Shown: piece after piece, positions 17,510 to 26,328 of the stretch | Layout of the letters: each line of letters starts with the position of its first letter | Position numbering within the stretch: position 1 is the first letter of the stretch | DNA from: Clostridia bacterium | Lineage (GTDB): Bacteria; Bacillota; Clostridia; Christensenellales; CAG-138 | Direction of reading: 5' to 3' | Assembly: GCA_017395105.1 (NCBI GenBank) | Contig: JAFPWD010000048.1 | Span: 1-64,000 of the forward strand | DNA length: 64,000 bases | The notes under the pieces: model-generated | Told to the model about the DNA's origin: nothing | Database searches by the model: none | Seen by the model: only the letters and a program-made list of their open reading frames with translations | Program-made: the position numbers and the translations under genes

Positions 17510-18370
17510 TCAGATATAGTCATCCTCGTCGTAGTTATCCTTCTTCTTTTTGCGCTTGAAGAAATCGAAGAACGAGGGGGCATCGGCATCCTCATCATCC
17601 TGCTCGAAGTCCTCGTCATCAAGATCCTCCACCTGCTGAATATCCCTTCTTGCTGCGGGCTGATGGTTCTGCGCATTCTGCTGAGGTCTGATCTCGGTCT
17701 CCTGGGGCTTCAGGTCGAGCGCCTTGCGATCCTGTTCGATGGCGGAATAATAGTCCTCAAGGCAGTGAAGCAGAGCGGAGAAAACGTCATCCGCACTGCG
17801 CTTGGCGTTGTTATAGACCTGGTTGGAACGCAGAATGGTCTTGTTGCGAAGCTCTTCGGCGCGCTGCTGCGCATCAATAACGATGGCATCCTCGCTGACG
17901 AGCTGCTCGTGCTGAGCGTTTGCTTCATCGATGATCCTTTCCGCTTCCTGCTTAGCTTTTTCCACGCATTCGCGGTAATACGCATCGGCCTCCTGCTTTT
18001 TCTTTGCAAGATAGTCATCGCCCGAAGCGACCTTGTCCTTATAATAGGCATCGGCTTCTGACCTTACGGAATTTGCCTCTTGCTCGGACTTGTTTTTGAG
18101 GATCTCGATATTGTTGTTTGCCTCGGCGGTGATCCTTTCGGCGTACTCCGTGGCCTCGCTTATCTTGCCCTCGGCCTGCAGGAGAATGGAGTTTGCCCTG
18201 CGGATATCCTCGGGAAGCTGAGTTTTGATATCGGCGATCATATCGGCAACCGCATCGGAATCCACTATGCGCATGCGATCGCCCGAGCGCAGCACGGGAA
18301 TGCGGCTGTTGTCCACAAAATCCATTAGCTGCTCAAGTGCATCAACAATGATGAGTTCTGCCTGTTCCAT
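17510..18370 (-). CDS. Coiled-coil protein downstream of coaD, function unknown
   Basis: 286 residues with no membrane segment. An N-terminal folded portion (about 1-50) is followed by a long charged coiled coil (about 55-205: repeated EAE/EAN/DAYY heptads such as EATEYAERITAEANNN). The tail is disordered and very acidic, ending in a Lys cluster and DYDEDDY-type residues. Similar proteins in clostridia sit beside coaD/rsmD and are labelled ATPase-like because the coiled coil resembles subunit H/F0-b or DivIVA. No nucleotide-binding motif is visible, so ATPase is not supported. Follows coaD by 4 bases. A scaffold or septum-related role is only a guess. Confidence 0.7.
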   Translation of the reverse strand: MEQAELIIVDALEQLMDFVDNSRIPVLRSGDRMRIVDSDAVADMIADIKTQLPEDIRRANSILLQAEGKISEATEYAERITAEANNNIEILKNKSEQEANSVRSEADAYYKDKVASGDDYLAKKKQEADAYYRECVEKAKQEAERIIDEANAQHEQLVSEDAIVIDAQQRAEELRNKTILRSNQVYNNAKRSADDVFSALLHCLEDYYSAIEQDRKALDLKPQETEIRPQQNAQNHQPAARRDIQQVEDLDDEDFEQDDEDADAPSFFDFFKRKKKKDNYDEDDYI

Positions 18371-18374
18371 ATTA

Positions 18375-18872
18375 TTAAACCCCTTTTGAAATTATAGCGA
18401 TTTTATTCTTTAAAATTGCGTTCTCCGCATTCGGCACCAGATCTGCTATGTCGATCCCGAGTCCGATGAGCTGACGAACCAGCGAAGAGCTTATATGCGC
18501 AAGCTCGGGCTTCGAAAGCAGGAAAAAGGTTTCGATGCATGGATCGAGCCTTAGATTAACGCTCTCGAGCATTCGCTCATAGTCAACGTCGTTTCCGCTT
18601 CGGATGCTTCTAACGAGGCATGATGCGCCAATAGATCTGCAGTAATCTATCAGTACTCCGCCGAAATGCGTTACCTCAACGTTTTCCATACCGCTAACCG
18701 CATCGCAAATCAATTCGGTGCGTTCATCGAGCGAAAACATCGCATCGCCCTTTCCGGGGTTGATGCAGACGGTGACTATAAGCTTGTCAAAATGCGGAGC
18801 GGCTCTTTTGACTACGTCGAGATGCCCCACTGTGAACGGGTCGAAGGTTCCCGCAAAAACGCCTATGCGCAT
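18375..18872 (-). CDS. coaD: Phosphopantetheine adenylyltransferase
   Basis: Transfers AMP to 4'-phosphopantetheine, the penultimate step of CoA synthesis. Nucleotidyltransferase motif T14-V-G-H17 preceded by GVFAGTFDPF, substrate segment RSIRSGNDVDYE, and the C-terminal ISSSLVR (ISST-VR in most homologues). 165 residues. A TTG at 18884 extends the frame, but GGAGG five bases before the ATG at 18872 fixes the start. Lies between rsmD and the coiled-coil gene. Confidence 0.95.
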   Translation of the reverse strand: MRIGVFAGTFDPFTVGHLDVVKRAAPHFDKLIVTVCINPGKGDAMFSLDERTELICDAVSGMENVEVTHFGGVLIDYCRSIGASCLVRSIRSGNDVDYERMLESVNLRLDPCIETFFLLSKPELAHISSSLVRQLIGLGIDIADLVPNAENAILKNKIAIISKGV

Positions 18873-18900
18873 ATCGTCCTCCAAACGAGGTGTTCGTTAT

Positions 18901-19473
18901 TTAAAGCTGCGAGGCCTCGGGCTCGCGGTAAACGAGCTTGGTAACAGCCACGTCGCCGTAGCTGTGCGGCTTACCGATGCTGAACCGCGGATCGATCGAT
19001 CCAAGAGCCATTTTTTTGGGATGCTCAAGGATCAGGATACAGCCGTCCGAAACTATACCGCAGGAAATCAGCTCTTCAAGCACGCCCTCATAAAGACCGG
19101 CTCTGTAAGGAGGATCGATCAGGATGAGCGAAAACTTTTTATCGAGTGAAGACAGCCGCTTGATAAGCGCAAAGCAATCGGAACAATGCACCTCGGCGCT
19201 TTCATAAAAGCCAAGCGAATTCAGATTTTTCTCAATAACGGCACAAGCCGAACGGTCGCTGTCGCAAAATACCGCATGACTCGCGCCTCGGGAGAGCGCT
19301 TCAAGCCCGAGAGCTCCGCTGCCGCCAAACAGATCAAGCACTATCGAATCCTCAATATCGAACTGGATCATGCCGAAGATCGCTTCACGCACCCGATCGA
19401 GTGTCGGCCTTGTGTCGCGCCCTTTGGGCACCTCTATGCTTCTTCCGCGAGCGCTTCCGGCAATTATCCGCAA
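18901..19473 (-). CDS. rsmD: 16S rRNA (guanine-966 N2)-methyltransferase
   Basis: SAM-dependent methyltransferase that modifies G966 of 16S rRNA. SAM-binding LDLFGGSGALG (46-56), catalytic DPPY (120-123) and the N-terminal RIIAGSARGR typical of RsmD. Uses a TTG start at 19473 with GGAGG eight bases upstream. First gene of rsmD-coaD-coiled-coil, an order common in Bacillota. Confidence 0.94.
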   Translation of the reverse strand: MRIIAGSARGRSIEVPKGRDTRPTLDRVREAIFGMIQFDIEDSIVLDLFGGSGALGLEALSRGASHAVFCDSDRSACAVIEKNLNSLGFYESAEVHCSDCFALIKRLSSLDKKFSLILIDPPYRAGLYEGVLEELISCGIVSDGCILILEHPKKMALGSIDPRFSIGKPHSYGDVAVTKLVYREPEASQL

Positions 19474-19501
19474 GATTCAGACCTCCGAATAGTTTTATAT
19501 A

Positions 19502-19530
19502 ATATTACCACCGCTTGATAAATCTTTCAA
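19502..19530 (-). promoter_or_regulatory. Probable rsmD-coaD promoter
   Basis: Minus strand TTGAAA, 17-bp spacer, TAATAT, about 30 bases upstream of the rsmD TTG start. Confidence 0.5.
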
Positions 19531-19574
19531 TACCAAAACGGGCATATATTTTGTTTTTATCCAAAATTTCGAAG

Positions 19575-20180
19575 TCAACGGGGGTTTTCAAGAGTTATCG
19601 ACGGCAGAAGCACCGCATCGAGCGCAACATCGTGTTTTTCAAACGGAAGCTCATCAACAAGCTGAAAATCGTATCCAACGCCAACGGTGAAGCACCGTGC
19701 CTTTTCGAAAAGCCTGTCGTAATAGCCGCCGCCCTGACCAAGCCGCCTGCATTCATGGTCGAAAGCAACGGCGGGAGCTATGATGAGCTCAAGCTCCTCG
19801 GGCTGCACCTCCACAGACCTTGTGGGATCGGGCTCCAAGATGCCGTAGCTTCCAACGGTGAATGCGTTTTTATCGTTTGGAACGAGCAGCCTCAAGCCGC
19901 CGTTATCCAAGCAGAGCGGAAAGGCAACGCGCTTGCCGAGCTGGATCGCCCTATCAACAGCATAGGAAACGTCAAGCTCATTCTTTGAAGCCATGTATGC
20001 GAGGATGAGCTCCGCATCGCTGAAAGCTTTAAGCTCGACGAGCCTTTCGCAAACGGCTCTTGAAGCCGATACTGCCTCTGCGGATTCAAGGGCGCGCCTT
20101 TTAGAACGAAGCGCCGTTCGCAGAGCGGCTTTTTTCTCGGCGATCTGCTCATGCATTTTAATTGTGTCCATAACGCTCAT
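19575..20180 (-). CDS. 5-formyltetrahydrofolate cyclo-ligase
   Basis: Converts 5-formyl-THF to 5,10-methenyl-THF using ATP. N-terminal basic segment with RSKRRALESAE, substrate strand FPLCLDNGGLRLL, and the family signature LGQGGGYYDRLF near residue 150 with preceding APAVAFDHECRRL. About 200 residues, normal. The start at 20180 has no clear ribosome site and ATGs at 20171 and 20156 are alternatives. Last of a five-gene leftward run beginning with recX. Confidence 0.92.
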   Translation of the reverse strand: MSVMDTIKMHEQIAEKKAALRTALRSKRRALESAEAVSASRAVCERLVELKAFSDAELILAYMASKNELDVSYAVDRAIQLGKRVAFPLCLDNGGLRLLVPNDKNAFTVGSYGILEPDPTRSVEVQPEELELIIAPAVAFDHECRRLGQGGGYYDRLFEKARCFTVGVGYDFQLVDELPFEKHDVALDAVLLPSITLENPR

Positions 20181-20194
20181 CGATCAAAAAGCGA

Positions 20195-21364
20195 TCAAAG
20201 CTCGCTGTGTACAATCTCGCCGTTTATGAGCGTAAGCACGCAGCGAACGCGCGAATCGAAGGGATCGCCGCGGAAAACGGCAATATCCGCATCCTTACCC
20301 GCTTCAATGGAGCCTATACGATCCGAAAGCCCAACTATCTCGGCAGGATTTATCGTCAGAGCCTTGAGAGCCTCATCCTCGGGAAGCCCCTCACGAACGG
20401 CCACGGCTGCGCAAACGGGAAGGTACTGAATTGGTATCACGGGATGATCTGTCATTATCGCGAACTTTACGCCGTTTTTATAAAGCTCATAAGGCGCTTT
20501 CATGCTGCCGTTTTTGAGCTCTATCTTGCTCCTATCGCTCATATATGGGCCAACGATGACACCTGCGCCAAGCTCGTCGATATCCTTTTTGAGCGAAGAA
20601 GCATAAAGATAACCTTCGGTGAAGTGATCCAAGGTGAAGCGGATATTGAACTCCCTCGCGATACGGACAGCTGTTCGGATATCGTCTATACGGTGAGCGT
20701 GGATCTTGAGCGGCAGCTCACGGCGAACCACGGGCAGGAGCGCTTCAAGCGAATGGTCGCGCTTAGGCAGCTTGGATTCATCATCACCCGCTTCTTTGAT
20801 CTTTTTATCGTAGTCCATGGCATCGGTGAGAGCTTTTCTTAAATGCGCCGCAACGGCCATGCGCGTGTAGAAGGTCTTCTGACCCGAGAAGACGCGCTTT
20901 GGATTTTCGCCGAGCGCCGCCTTCATGGCAATCGGGAACTTGAGAAGCTTGTCCTCTATCTCGCCGTCATTTGTTTTGAGCGCGGCAAACTGGCCGCCGA
21001 TAACGTTTGCGCTGCCTGGACCGGTGACGACCGTGGTAATGCCGCATTCACGAGCTTCAACGAAGCAGCGGTCGTGCGGATTTATGCCGTCGATAGAGCG
21101 AAGCTCAGGGGTAACGGGCGAATAATAGTCGTTGCCGTCGATGCCAACGGAGCCAATACCGTCCTCAAAAAGGCCGATATGGCAGTGAGCATCGATGATA
21201 CCGGGAATGACCGTGCAGCCGGTAAGATCGATGATGCGGGCATCGGGGTATTTCTTTTCAAGCTCCATGCCAAGGGCAACGATCTTGCCTTCGTCAACAG
21301 CTATATCGCCGACGAAACGTTCGGAGGTCACGGGGTTTACGGAGCCGTTTTTGAGTATAAGCAT
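20195..21364 (-). CDS. Metal-dependent amidohydrolase, imidazolonepropionase-like
   Basis: Amidohydrolase-superfamily enzyme of 389 residues. N-terminal beta sandwich (MLILKNGSVNPVT), metal motif DAHCHIG, a lysine strand, KIHAHRIDD and TLDHFTEGY His strands, and final MTDHPVIPI aspartate. The C-terminal SIEAGKDADIAVFRGDPFD is typical of imidazolonepropionase-like and related proteins; hutI partners are absent, so histidine degradation is not implied. Cytoplasmic. GGAGG site before the ATG. The true substrate is unknown. Confidence 0.82.
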   Translation of the reverse strand: MLILKNGSVNPVTSERFVGDIAVDEGKIVALGMELEKKYPDARIIDLTGCTVIPGIIDAHCHIGLFEDGIGSVGIDGNDYYSPVTPELRSIDGINPHDRCFVEARECGITTVVTGPGSANVIGGQFAALKTNDGEIEDKLLKFPIAMKAALGENPKRVFSGQKTFYTRMAVAAHLRKALTDAMDYDKKIKEAGDDESKLPKRDHSLEALLPVVRRELPLKIHAHRIDDIRTAVRIAREFNIRFTLDHFTEGYLYASSLKKDIDELGAGVIVGPYMSDRSKIELKNGSMKAPYELYKNGVKFAIMTDHPVIPIQYLPVCAAVAVREGLPEDEALKALTINPAEIVGLSDRIGSIEAGKDADIAVFRGDPFDSRVRCVLTLINGEIVHSEL

Positions 21365-21389
21365 TTTGATATCCTCCTTAGGATAATTA

Positions 21390-22874
21390 TTATTCCATCA
21401 TTTTAAGCTTAAATAAGCTTTCAAGCGCATAAGCGGTATCGGAAGCGGTGAGCAGCCTCGATTCAAGCAGTGAAAGCGCTTCATCGGCCGCCGCTCCGAG
21501 AAGGTAAGCACCCGCAGAAGCAGCATCGAAAGGCGAAAGCCCCTGAGCGAGCAAGGCTGTTATTATTCCGCTCAAGCAGTCACCGCTGCCGCCTTTGGCA
21601 AGACCGGGATTTCCGGAAGAATTGTATCTTATCCGTCCGTCGGGCGATGCAATAATGCTGACAGCATTCTTTAAAAGCACAGTACAGCCGTGCTCCTTTG
21701 AAAAGGAAAGCGCGATCTCAACCGCATCGCCGAGCACTGCGTAGATATCCGAGCCGATCAGCCTTGCCATCTCGCCCGGATGCGGGGTTATAATATGGTT
21801 TTCATCTAGGAGCGAAAGCAGCTCTCTTTCCACGGCCATGAGATTGAGCGCATCGGCATCGATCACGGCCTTTTTGCCACATTTAAGCGTTCTTTCAAGC
21901 TTATACTGCTTGCTTGCATCGTTTCCGATGCCGCAGCCGATACAAACGGCATCCGCCCAATCGAGCTGCCTGTCAACAATATCCTCGTCATCGGCGAGCA
22001 CCATGGCCTCTGGGATCGCGGCAAACGCCGAGATGATACCGCGCGGCACAAAGGCTCTTGTTAGCCCTGCTCCTGCGCGTATGCAGGCGCTGGCGGCCAT
22101 TGAGGCGGCACCTTGCATTCCATCGCTGCCGCACATGATCAGAGCCTTGCCGAAGCTGCCTTTATTTGAAACCCTTTTCCTTTTGGGAAGCAGTGCGTGA
22201 ACGGCCTTTCCGTCGATAAGCTGCTCTCTCTTGAGCAAGTCTTCGTGCGCTTCATCAGTCATACCGATGCTTGCAACGCGAAGCTTTCCGATGCATTCAA
22301 GCTCTCGGGTCAGCAGATGACCGCGCTTCATAGCAACGAAGGTAACCGTTTCATCAGCGCGAAACGCATCTCCCATAAGCTTTCCGCTGTTGCCGTTGAT
22401 GCCAGAAGGTATGTCCACAGCAATGCGATACGCTTTTGATTCGTTTGAACGGTATAAGGCTTCAAGCTGCTTTGCATCAGTTATCTCGCGATCAAGGCCG
22501 GTGCCGAAGAGAGCATCAACTATCACCGCTGCCCTTTCGATAGGATCGAGCGAATCTGTCAAGGGCAAATTGAGGCTGCGTACTATGGTATAGTTTAAAA
22601 GCGCATCACCCTTGAACTTTTGAGGATCGCAAAGCAGTATCCCAACGGCTTCCCTGCCTTCCTGAGCAAGAATACGAAGCACGGCAAGACCGTCGCCGCC
22701 GTTATTCCCCGGGCCGATAAGTATGGCACAAAGTCCGCTTTTTCCGCAGTTAAGCACGACTTCGGCAACTGCATGAGCGGCGTTCTCCATAAGCACGGCG
22801 GACGGTATGCCGATATCCTCGATCATGTGGCGATCGGTCTCGCGCATGAGTTCGGTAGTGCAAACTTTTATCAT
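21390..22874 (-). CDS. nnrD: Bifunctional NAD(P)HX epimerase / ADP-dependent dehydratase
   Basis: Metabolite-repair enzyme restoring damaged, hydrated NADH and NADPH. N-terminal NnrE/YjeF epimerase (about 1-210) with GPGNNGGDG (54-62). C-terminal NnrD dehydratase (about 225-494), ribokinase-like, with ITPHPGEMARL and NPGLAKGGSGDCLSG. 494 residues is the usual size of the E. coli-type fusion. Co-directional with birA and the amidohydrolase. Confidence 0.94.
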   Translation of the reverse strand: MIKVCTTELMRETDRHMIEDIGIPSAVLMENAAHAVAEVVLNCGKSGLCAILIGPGNNGGDGLAVLRILAQEGREAVGILLCDPQKFKGDALLNYTIVRSLNLPLTDSLDPIERAAVIVDALFGTGLDREITDAKQLEALYRSNESKAYRIAVDIPSGINGNSGKLMGDAFRADETVTFVAMKRGHLLTRELECIGKLRVASIGMTDEAHEDLLKREQLIDGKAVHALLPKRKRVSNKGSFGKALIMCGSDGMQGAASMAASACIRAGAGLTRAFVPRGIISAFAAIPEAMVLADDEDIVDRQLDWADAVCIGCGIGNDASKQYKLERTLKCGKKAVIDADALNLMAVERELLSLLDENHIITPHPGEMARLIGSDIYAVLGDAVEIALSFSKEHGCTVLLKNAVSIIASPDGRIRYNSSGNPGLAKGGSGDCLSGIITALLAQGLSPFDAASAGAYLLGAAADEALSLLESRLLTASDTAYALESLFKLKMME

Positions 22875-22908
22875 AGATCATTCCTCTGAATATGTGAAAG
22901 GATCGGTG

Positions 22909-23682
22909 CTATTCGGCGCTTGGTCTTGTTCTGATCGAAACATCCGCCGCATCGACTACAGCTTCGCCCGCATCGGTTTCGATAACAAGCCTTCCATCCG
23001 AAAGAATGCGCCGTGCCGTTCCTTCGCAAACGGTTTTTCCCATTAGGTCGGTTGCCGCAACGAAGCTGCCGAGCGTTGCACAGCGGCGTGAATACTCGCG
23101 AACGAGTTCTTGGAGATCGTATTTAAGTAAGTATACCCGATCCAACACGGCGGATGCGATTTGCCGCTTTAAGAGCTCGATATCAACGCTTTTCTCAAGC
23201 TTGATGCGAAGGGAGGCCGCCGGCATCATAAGCTCCTTTGGCAGCGTGTTGCAGTTTGCATTGATGCCTATGCCAATGACGGCAAAGCTTGAGCCGCTCG
23301 GCGCAAAAACGAGCTCGCAGAGTATGCCGCAGAGCTTTTCATGAAAGCCTTTATCGGTGCAGACTATGTCGTTCGGCCATTTTACGGCGGTGTACTCCAA
23401 AATCTTTGATACGGTATCATGCACGCCGAGGGCGGCGGCAAGGCTGATAAGCGGCAGGCTTTCACTCGCTATACCCGAGGTGCCGCAGGCAAGGCTCATC
23501 ATTATTGAGCCGTCGGTATTAAGCCAGCTTCTGCCTCGCCTGCCCCTGCCGGATGTTTGGATATCGGCGCTGAGGCATATTGGCGCGGAGGTAAGTCTTT
23601 GAGCCGTGATCCTTCTTGAAAGCTCGGCATTTGTGGAGTCGATCTCGCCGATATGCTCAAACAGGATCGCTTCACTCATCAT
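22909..23682 (-). CDS. birA: Biotin--[acetyl-CoA-carboxylase] ligase, class I
   Basis: Attaches biotin to carrier proteins through biotinyl-AMP. Biotin-loop GRGRRG (45-50) followed by RSW, catalytic KWPNDIV, and GIGINANC. C-terminal SH3-like cap from about residue 200. At 257 residues it lacks the N-terminal winged helix of the bifunctional repressor form, so it should not regulate transcription. ATG at 23682, with GGAG seven bases upstream, lies inside the recX end (11-base overlap). Confidence 0.92.
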   Translation of the reverse strand: MMSEAILFEHIGEIDSTNAELSRRITAQRLTSAPICLSADIQTSGRGRRGRSWLNTDGSIMMSLACGTSGIASESLPLISLAAALGVHDTVSKILEYTAVKWPNDIVCTDKGFHEKLCGILCELVFAPSGSSFAVIGIGINANCNTLPKELMMPAASLRIKLEKSVDIELLKRQIASAVLDRVYLLKYDLQELVREYSRRCATLGSFVAATDLMGKTVCEGTARRILSDGRLVIETDAGEAVVDAADVSIRTRPSAE

Positions 23683-24175
23683 TTGCAAGCTCCGAAAGCA
23701 CGGCTTTCACGTCATCGTAGCTGTAGCCGCGGCTCGTTAGCCTAAGCCCAACACGCCGCAGTCTCTCCGAGGGCTCCAAGCCGTCAAATTGACGATAATA
23801 TTTTTCGGCAACAGAGCGAGCATTTTCAAGCTCCGCTTCATCGGAAACCGAGGAAAGCGCGGCATCGATCAGCTCGGCATCGATAAAATGTCCCATGAGC
23901 TGCTCACGAAGCTTCATTTTGCTGACAGGCTTAGTGTTAAGGCGGGATTCTATAAAATCAGCAGCGTATTTTTCATCATTGAGAAGTCCTGCGTTTTTCA
24001 GCCGCTCCACGGCCTCAAAGATCTCCATCTCGGAATGGTCGCACCCATCAAGATGGTTCTCAACCTCACGCACGGTGCGCGCCTTTGGGGTCAGGAAATA
24101 GAGTGCTTCGTCGTATGCGGAGCTTCCCTTCGGTTTTACTTTTGATTTGCCTGTGTTTTGTTTATTGCGTATCAT
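23672..24175 (-). CDS. recX: Regulatory protein RecX
   Basis: Helical-repeat protein that binds and modulates RecA filaments. Tandem three-helix repeats visible: ALYFLTPKARTVREVENHL, LLNDEKYAADFIESR, and C-terminal GLRLTSRGYSYDDVKAVL. No RecA gene nearby. ATG at 24175 is seven bases after GGAGG; the ATG at 24181 is too close to it, so 167 residues are preferred. First gene of the recX-birA-nnrD-amidohydrolase-folate run. Confidence 0.88.
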   Translation of the reverse strand: MIRNKQNTGKSKVKPKGSSAYDEALYFLTPKARTVREVENHLDGCDHSEMEIFEAVERLKNAGLLNDEKYAADFIESRLNTKPVSKMKLREQLMGHFIDAELIDAALSSVSDEAELENARSVAEKYYRQFDGLEPSERLRRVGLRLTSRGYSYDDVKAVLSELANDE

Positions 24176-24198
24176 AACCATGCCTCCATTTGCTTCCG

Positions 24199-24228
24199 AT
24201 TATATCATAAATGCGCCCCGTCAATCAA
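24199..24228 (-). promoter_or_regulatory. Probable recX operon promoter
   Basis: Minus strand TTGATT, 18-bp spacer, TATAAT. It overlaps the hairpin that ends the upstream DUF885 gene. Confidence 0.5.
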
Positions 24229-24239
24229 CAAGGGCGCAT
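24211..24239 (-). terminator. Terminator hairpin after the DUF885 gene
   Basis: ATGCGCCC (24211-24218) pairs with GGGCGCAT (24232-24239), followed in the leftward direction by TTTATGATAT. Confidence 0.55.
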
Positions 24240-24272
24240 GAATTGGGGCAAATTATTTGTTCCGCCGTTCCG

Positions 24273-26099
24273 TCAGTTTGTAACGTTGAAATGCTTGAGA
24301 AGCACGTCGAAGCAGCAGGGACCGAGGCTAAGATACTCGCTGAAGAATGCTTTCAGCTCGGAATCGGTCTTGGGGTTCACCTTATGGTAGATCCTGTAGG
24401 TGTTTGCAAAGCCCATTGCGTAGTTAAAGAAATAGTCGGGCATGTTCACGGCGTACCCGTAGATAATGTCGATATAGCCCGAATCATTGAGACCATACGG
24501 CGTGAGATAGCTTTCGATCTCGCTCTTATCCCACCCGTTGTAATTCACCTTAAGGCTGATATACGCGGGAATGATGATATTGCACGCGATGCTGTTGTAC
24601 TGCTCGAGCAGACAGGCGTTCACTCCGTAGCGTTCGGCGCGAGAAGCGATCATAAGCTCGGAGAATACGGCCCAGCCCTCGGAATAGCCGCTCGGCGATG
24701 CAATCTGCTGTGCCAGCGGGAAGCTTCCGTTTCGGACGTACTGGGTCTGATAAAGATGCCCGGGGAAGCACTCGTGCGCCATGGTAAGAAGAAGCGTTCG
24801 CGTGTCGGCGGTCGGATTGGTTATTACCACGTTTCGACTCGAATCGTCGAACGCCGATATGAGGTATGCGGCGGGGCTGAAATCGTCCGCAACCGCATCG
24901 GGAACCGAGATATAGTCGATCTTCTGCTCGGGAATCATCGGATAGATGGGCTTTATGAGTTCAAGAAGGTATGTGATATCATCCTCGGGCTCGCCGCTGG
25001 TTATGGTCTTTCCTATATCGTTGATCGCATCCATATCCGAATAGATCACCTGCATCAGCTTGGTGATGAGCGTTGTTGCGGTCTCATCAAGAAGATCTGC
25101 CATTTCATCGGGCTCCATATCGACTGCCGCATTATTTTTTATTGAGGAAACGAAGTAATTCTTCGCATGCTCGCCTCGCTCTGATGCGCCTGCGAAGGGA
25201 CTGCATTTATCGCGCAGCGAAGAAAGCGTTTTTTTAAGATCGGAATATGCGCTCATGATGCCGTTGAGCACGTATTCGCGGTTTCTGTCGATATACTCGG
25301 ACTTCTCTTCGGCACCGAGTCCTTCTATTCCCTTTTCGATAGTGTCCTCCAAGAAGCCGATAAGGAAGCAATCCTCACCGGCATCTATGAATTTGCCTAT
25401 GGACTCAAGCACGGTATCAAGCGCATTTTCGGTCATAAAAAGCCCTCTTTCCGCCTTCTCGACCTCAAAATTCGCTATCTCCCCGATGTATCTCGGCATA
25501 TCCTGAAGAAGATACATGTAGCCGTCAAGATCCTTCTTGGTGCTTATCTCATACATCGTCATCATAAGCGGAAGCATCGTGTGGCTGCCGTTCAGGGTTT
25601 CGAGCGGCTCGCTGTAGTAGTAATAATCCCTTGTGGCGTTTGCAAGCTCAAGAGTTTCAACGATGGTATCGTATGCATTGGCATTAATTGGCGTTAAGCT
25701 GTTTCTGTCGATGCTTGAAAGCTTTGCAAGAAGCTCATCATTATCACGATGGTCAGCCTCATGCACATCAAGAGAGAGGCTGCCCCAACCGAGCTTAACG
25801 CTGCTTTCATCGATGCCGAATACCGAAGGATCCTTGATGAACTGATGGTAGGTGAAGCCGTCCGAAGTGGCTATGGAAACGAATATCTCGTTGGAGAGCT
25901 CTTCAAACGCTTTATCCGCCTCACTCTTCATGACGTGAGCGGCGGTTTCTGGCGGAGCGGACGGAGCAGAGGTTGTGTTTGCTTCCTCTGTCGGCGAGGC
26001 GGTCGGCTTCGGCGTTTCGATTTGATCGTTTTTTCTGCACGAAACAACGCCGAAAATAAAGCATACTGCAAGAACGATACTAAGCAGCTTTTTTATCAT
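24273..26099 (-). CDS. DUF885 lipoprotein, putative zinc metallopeptidase
   Basis: Secreted lipoprotein: signal peptide MIKKLLSIVLAVCFIFGVVSC with lipobox cysteine at residue 21, then a Thr/Ser/Pro-rich linker to about residue 55. The rest is an M3/M32-like helical DUF885 domain with metal motif H442-E443-x4-H448 (HECFPGH), downstream SEGWAVFSE carrying a likely third ligand, and C-terminal YAMGFANTYRIY. 608 residues, normal. Anchored outside the membrane, it probably degrades peptides or modifies the envelope. Monocistronic, divergent from hflX. Confidence 0.85.
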   Translation of the reverse strand: MIKKLLSIVLAVCFIFGVVSCRKNDQIETPKPTASPTEEANTTSAPSAPPETAAHVMKSEADKAFEELSNEIFVSIATSDGFTYHQFIKDPSVFGIDESSVKLGWGSLSLDVHEADHRDNDELLAKLSSIDRNSLTPINANAYDTIVETLELANATRDYYYYSEPLETLNGSHTMLPLMMTMYEISTKKDLDGYMYLLQDMPRYIGEIANFEVEKAERGLFMTENALDTVLESIGKFIDAGEDCFLIGFLEDTIEKGIEGLGAEEKSEYIDRNREYVLNGIMSAYSDLKKTLSSLRDKCSPFAGASERGEHAKNYFVSSIKNNAAVDMEPDEMADLLDETATTLITKLMQVIYSDMDAINDIGKTITSGEPEDDITYLLELIKPIYPMIPEQKIDYISVPDAVADDFSPAAYLISAFDDSSRNVVITNPTADTRTLLLTMAHECFPGHLYQTQYVRNGSFPLAQQIASPSGYSEGWAVFSELMIASRAERYGVNACLLEQYNSIACNIIIPAYISLKVNYNGWDKSEIESYLTPYGLNDSGYIDIIYGYAVNMPDYFFNYAMGFANTYRIYHKVNPKTDSELKAFFSEYLSLGPCCFDVLLKHFNVTN

Positions 26100-26162
26100 A
26101 TTTCCTCCAAAATCGATATCTTTCTATCGATCGATTCGATCGAACCGTGTATACGTTTAACA

Positions 26163-26192
26163 ATTATAAAGCATGCGCACAACGCTTTTCAA
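26163..26192 (-). promoter_or_regulatory. Probable DUF885 gene promoter
   Basis: Minus strand TTGAAA, 18-bp spacer, TATAAT, about 65 bases upstream of the start. A run of overlapping GATC/CGAT palindromes lies between. Confidence 0.5.
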
Positions 26193-26230
26193 TCGTTTTG
26201 CCGATTTGTGCTTTAAATGACACAATTCGG

Positions 26231-26259
26231 TTGAAAACATATCCGCTTTGGTTTATAAT
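26231..26259 (+). promoter_or_regulatory. hflX promoter
   Basis: TTGAAA, 17-bp spacer, TATAAT, 70 bases before the hflX ATG. Confidence 0.65.
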
Positions 26260-26328
26260 TGTGCGTATCACACATGATTTTATTCGTTTGTATCGGGCTT
26301 AATACCCGTGAAACGAAACGGAGGACTT

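Noticed and set aside
17510..18370. ATPase label for the coiled-coil protein
   Set aside because: No Walker or other nucleotide-binding motif; the label usually derives from coiled-coil similarity.
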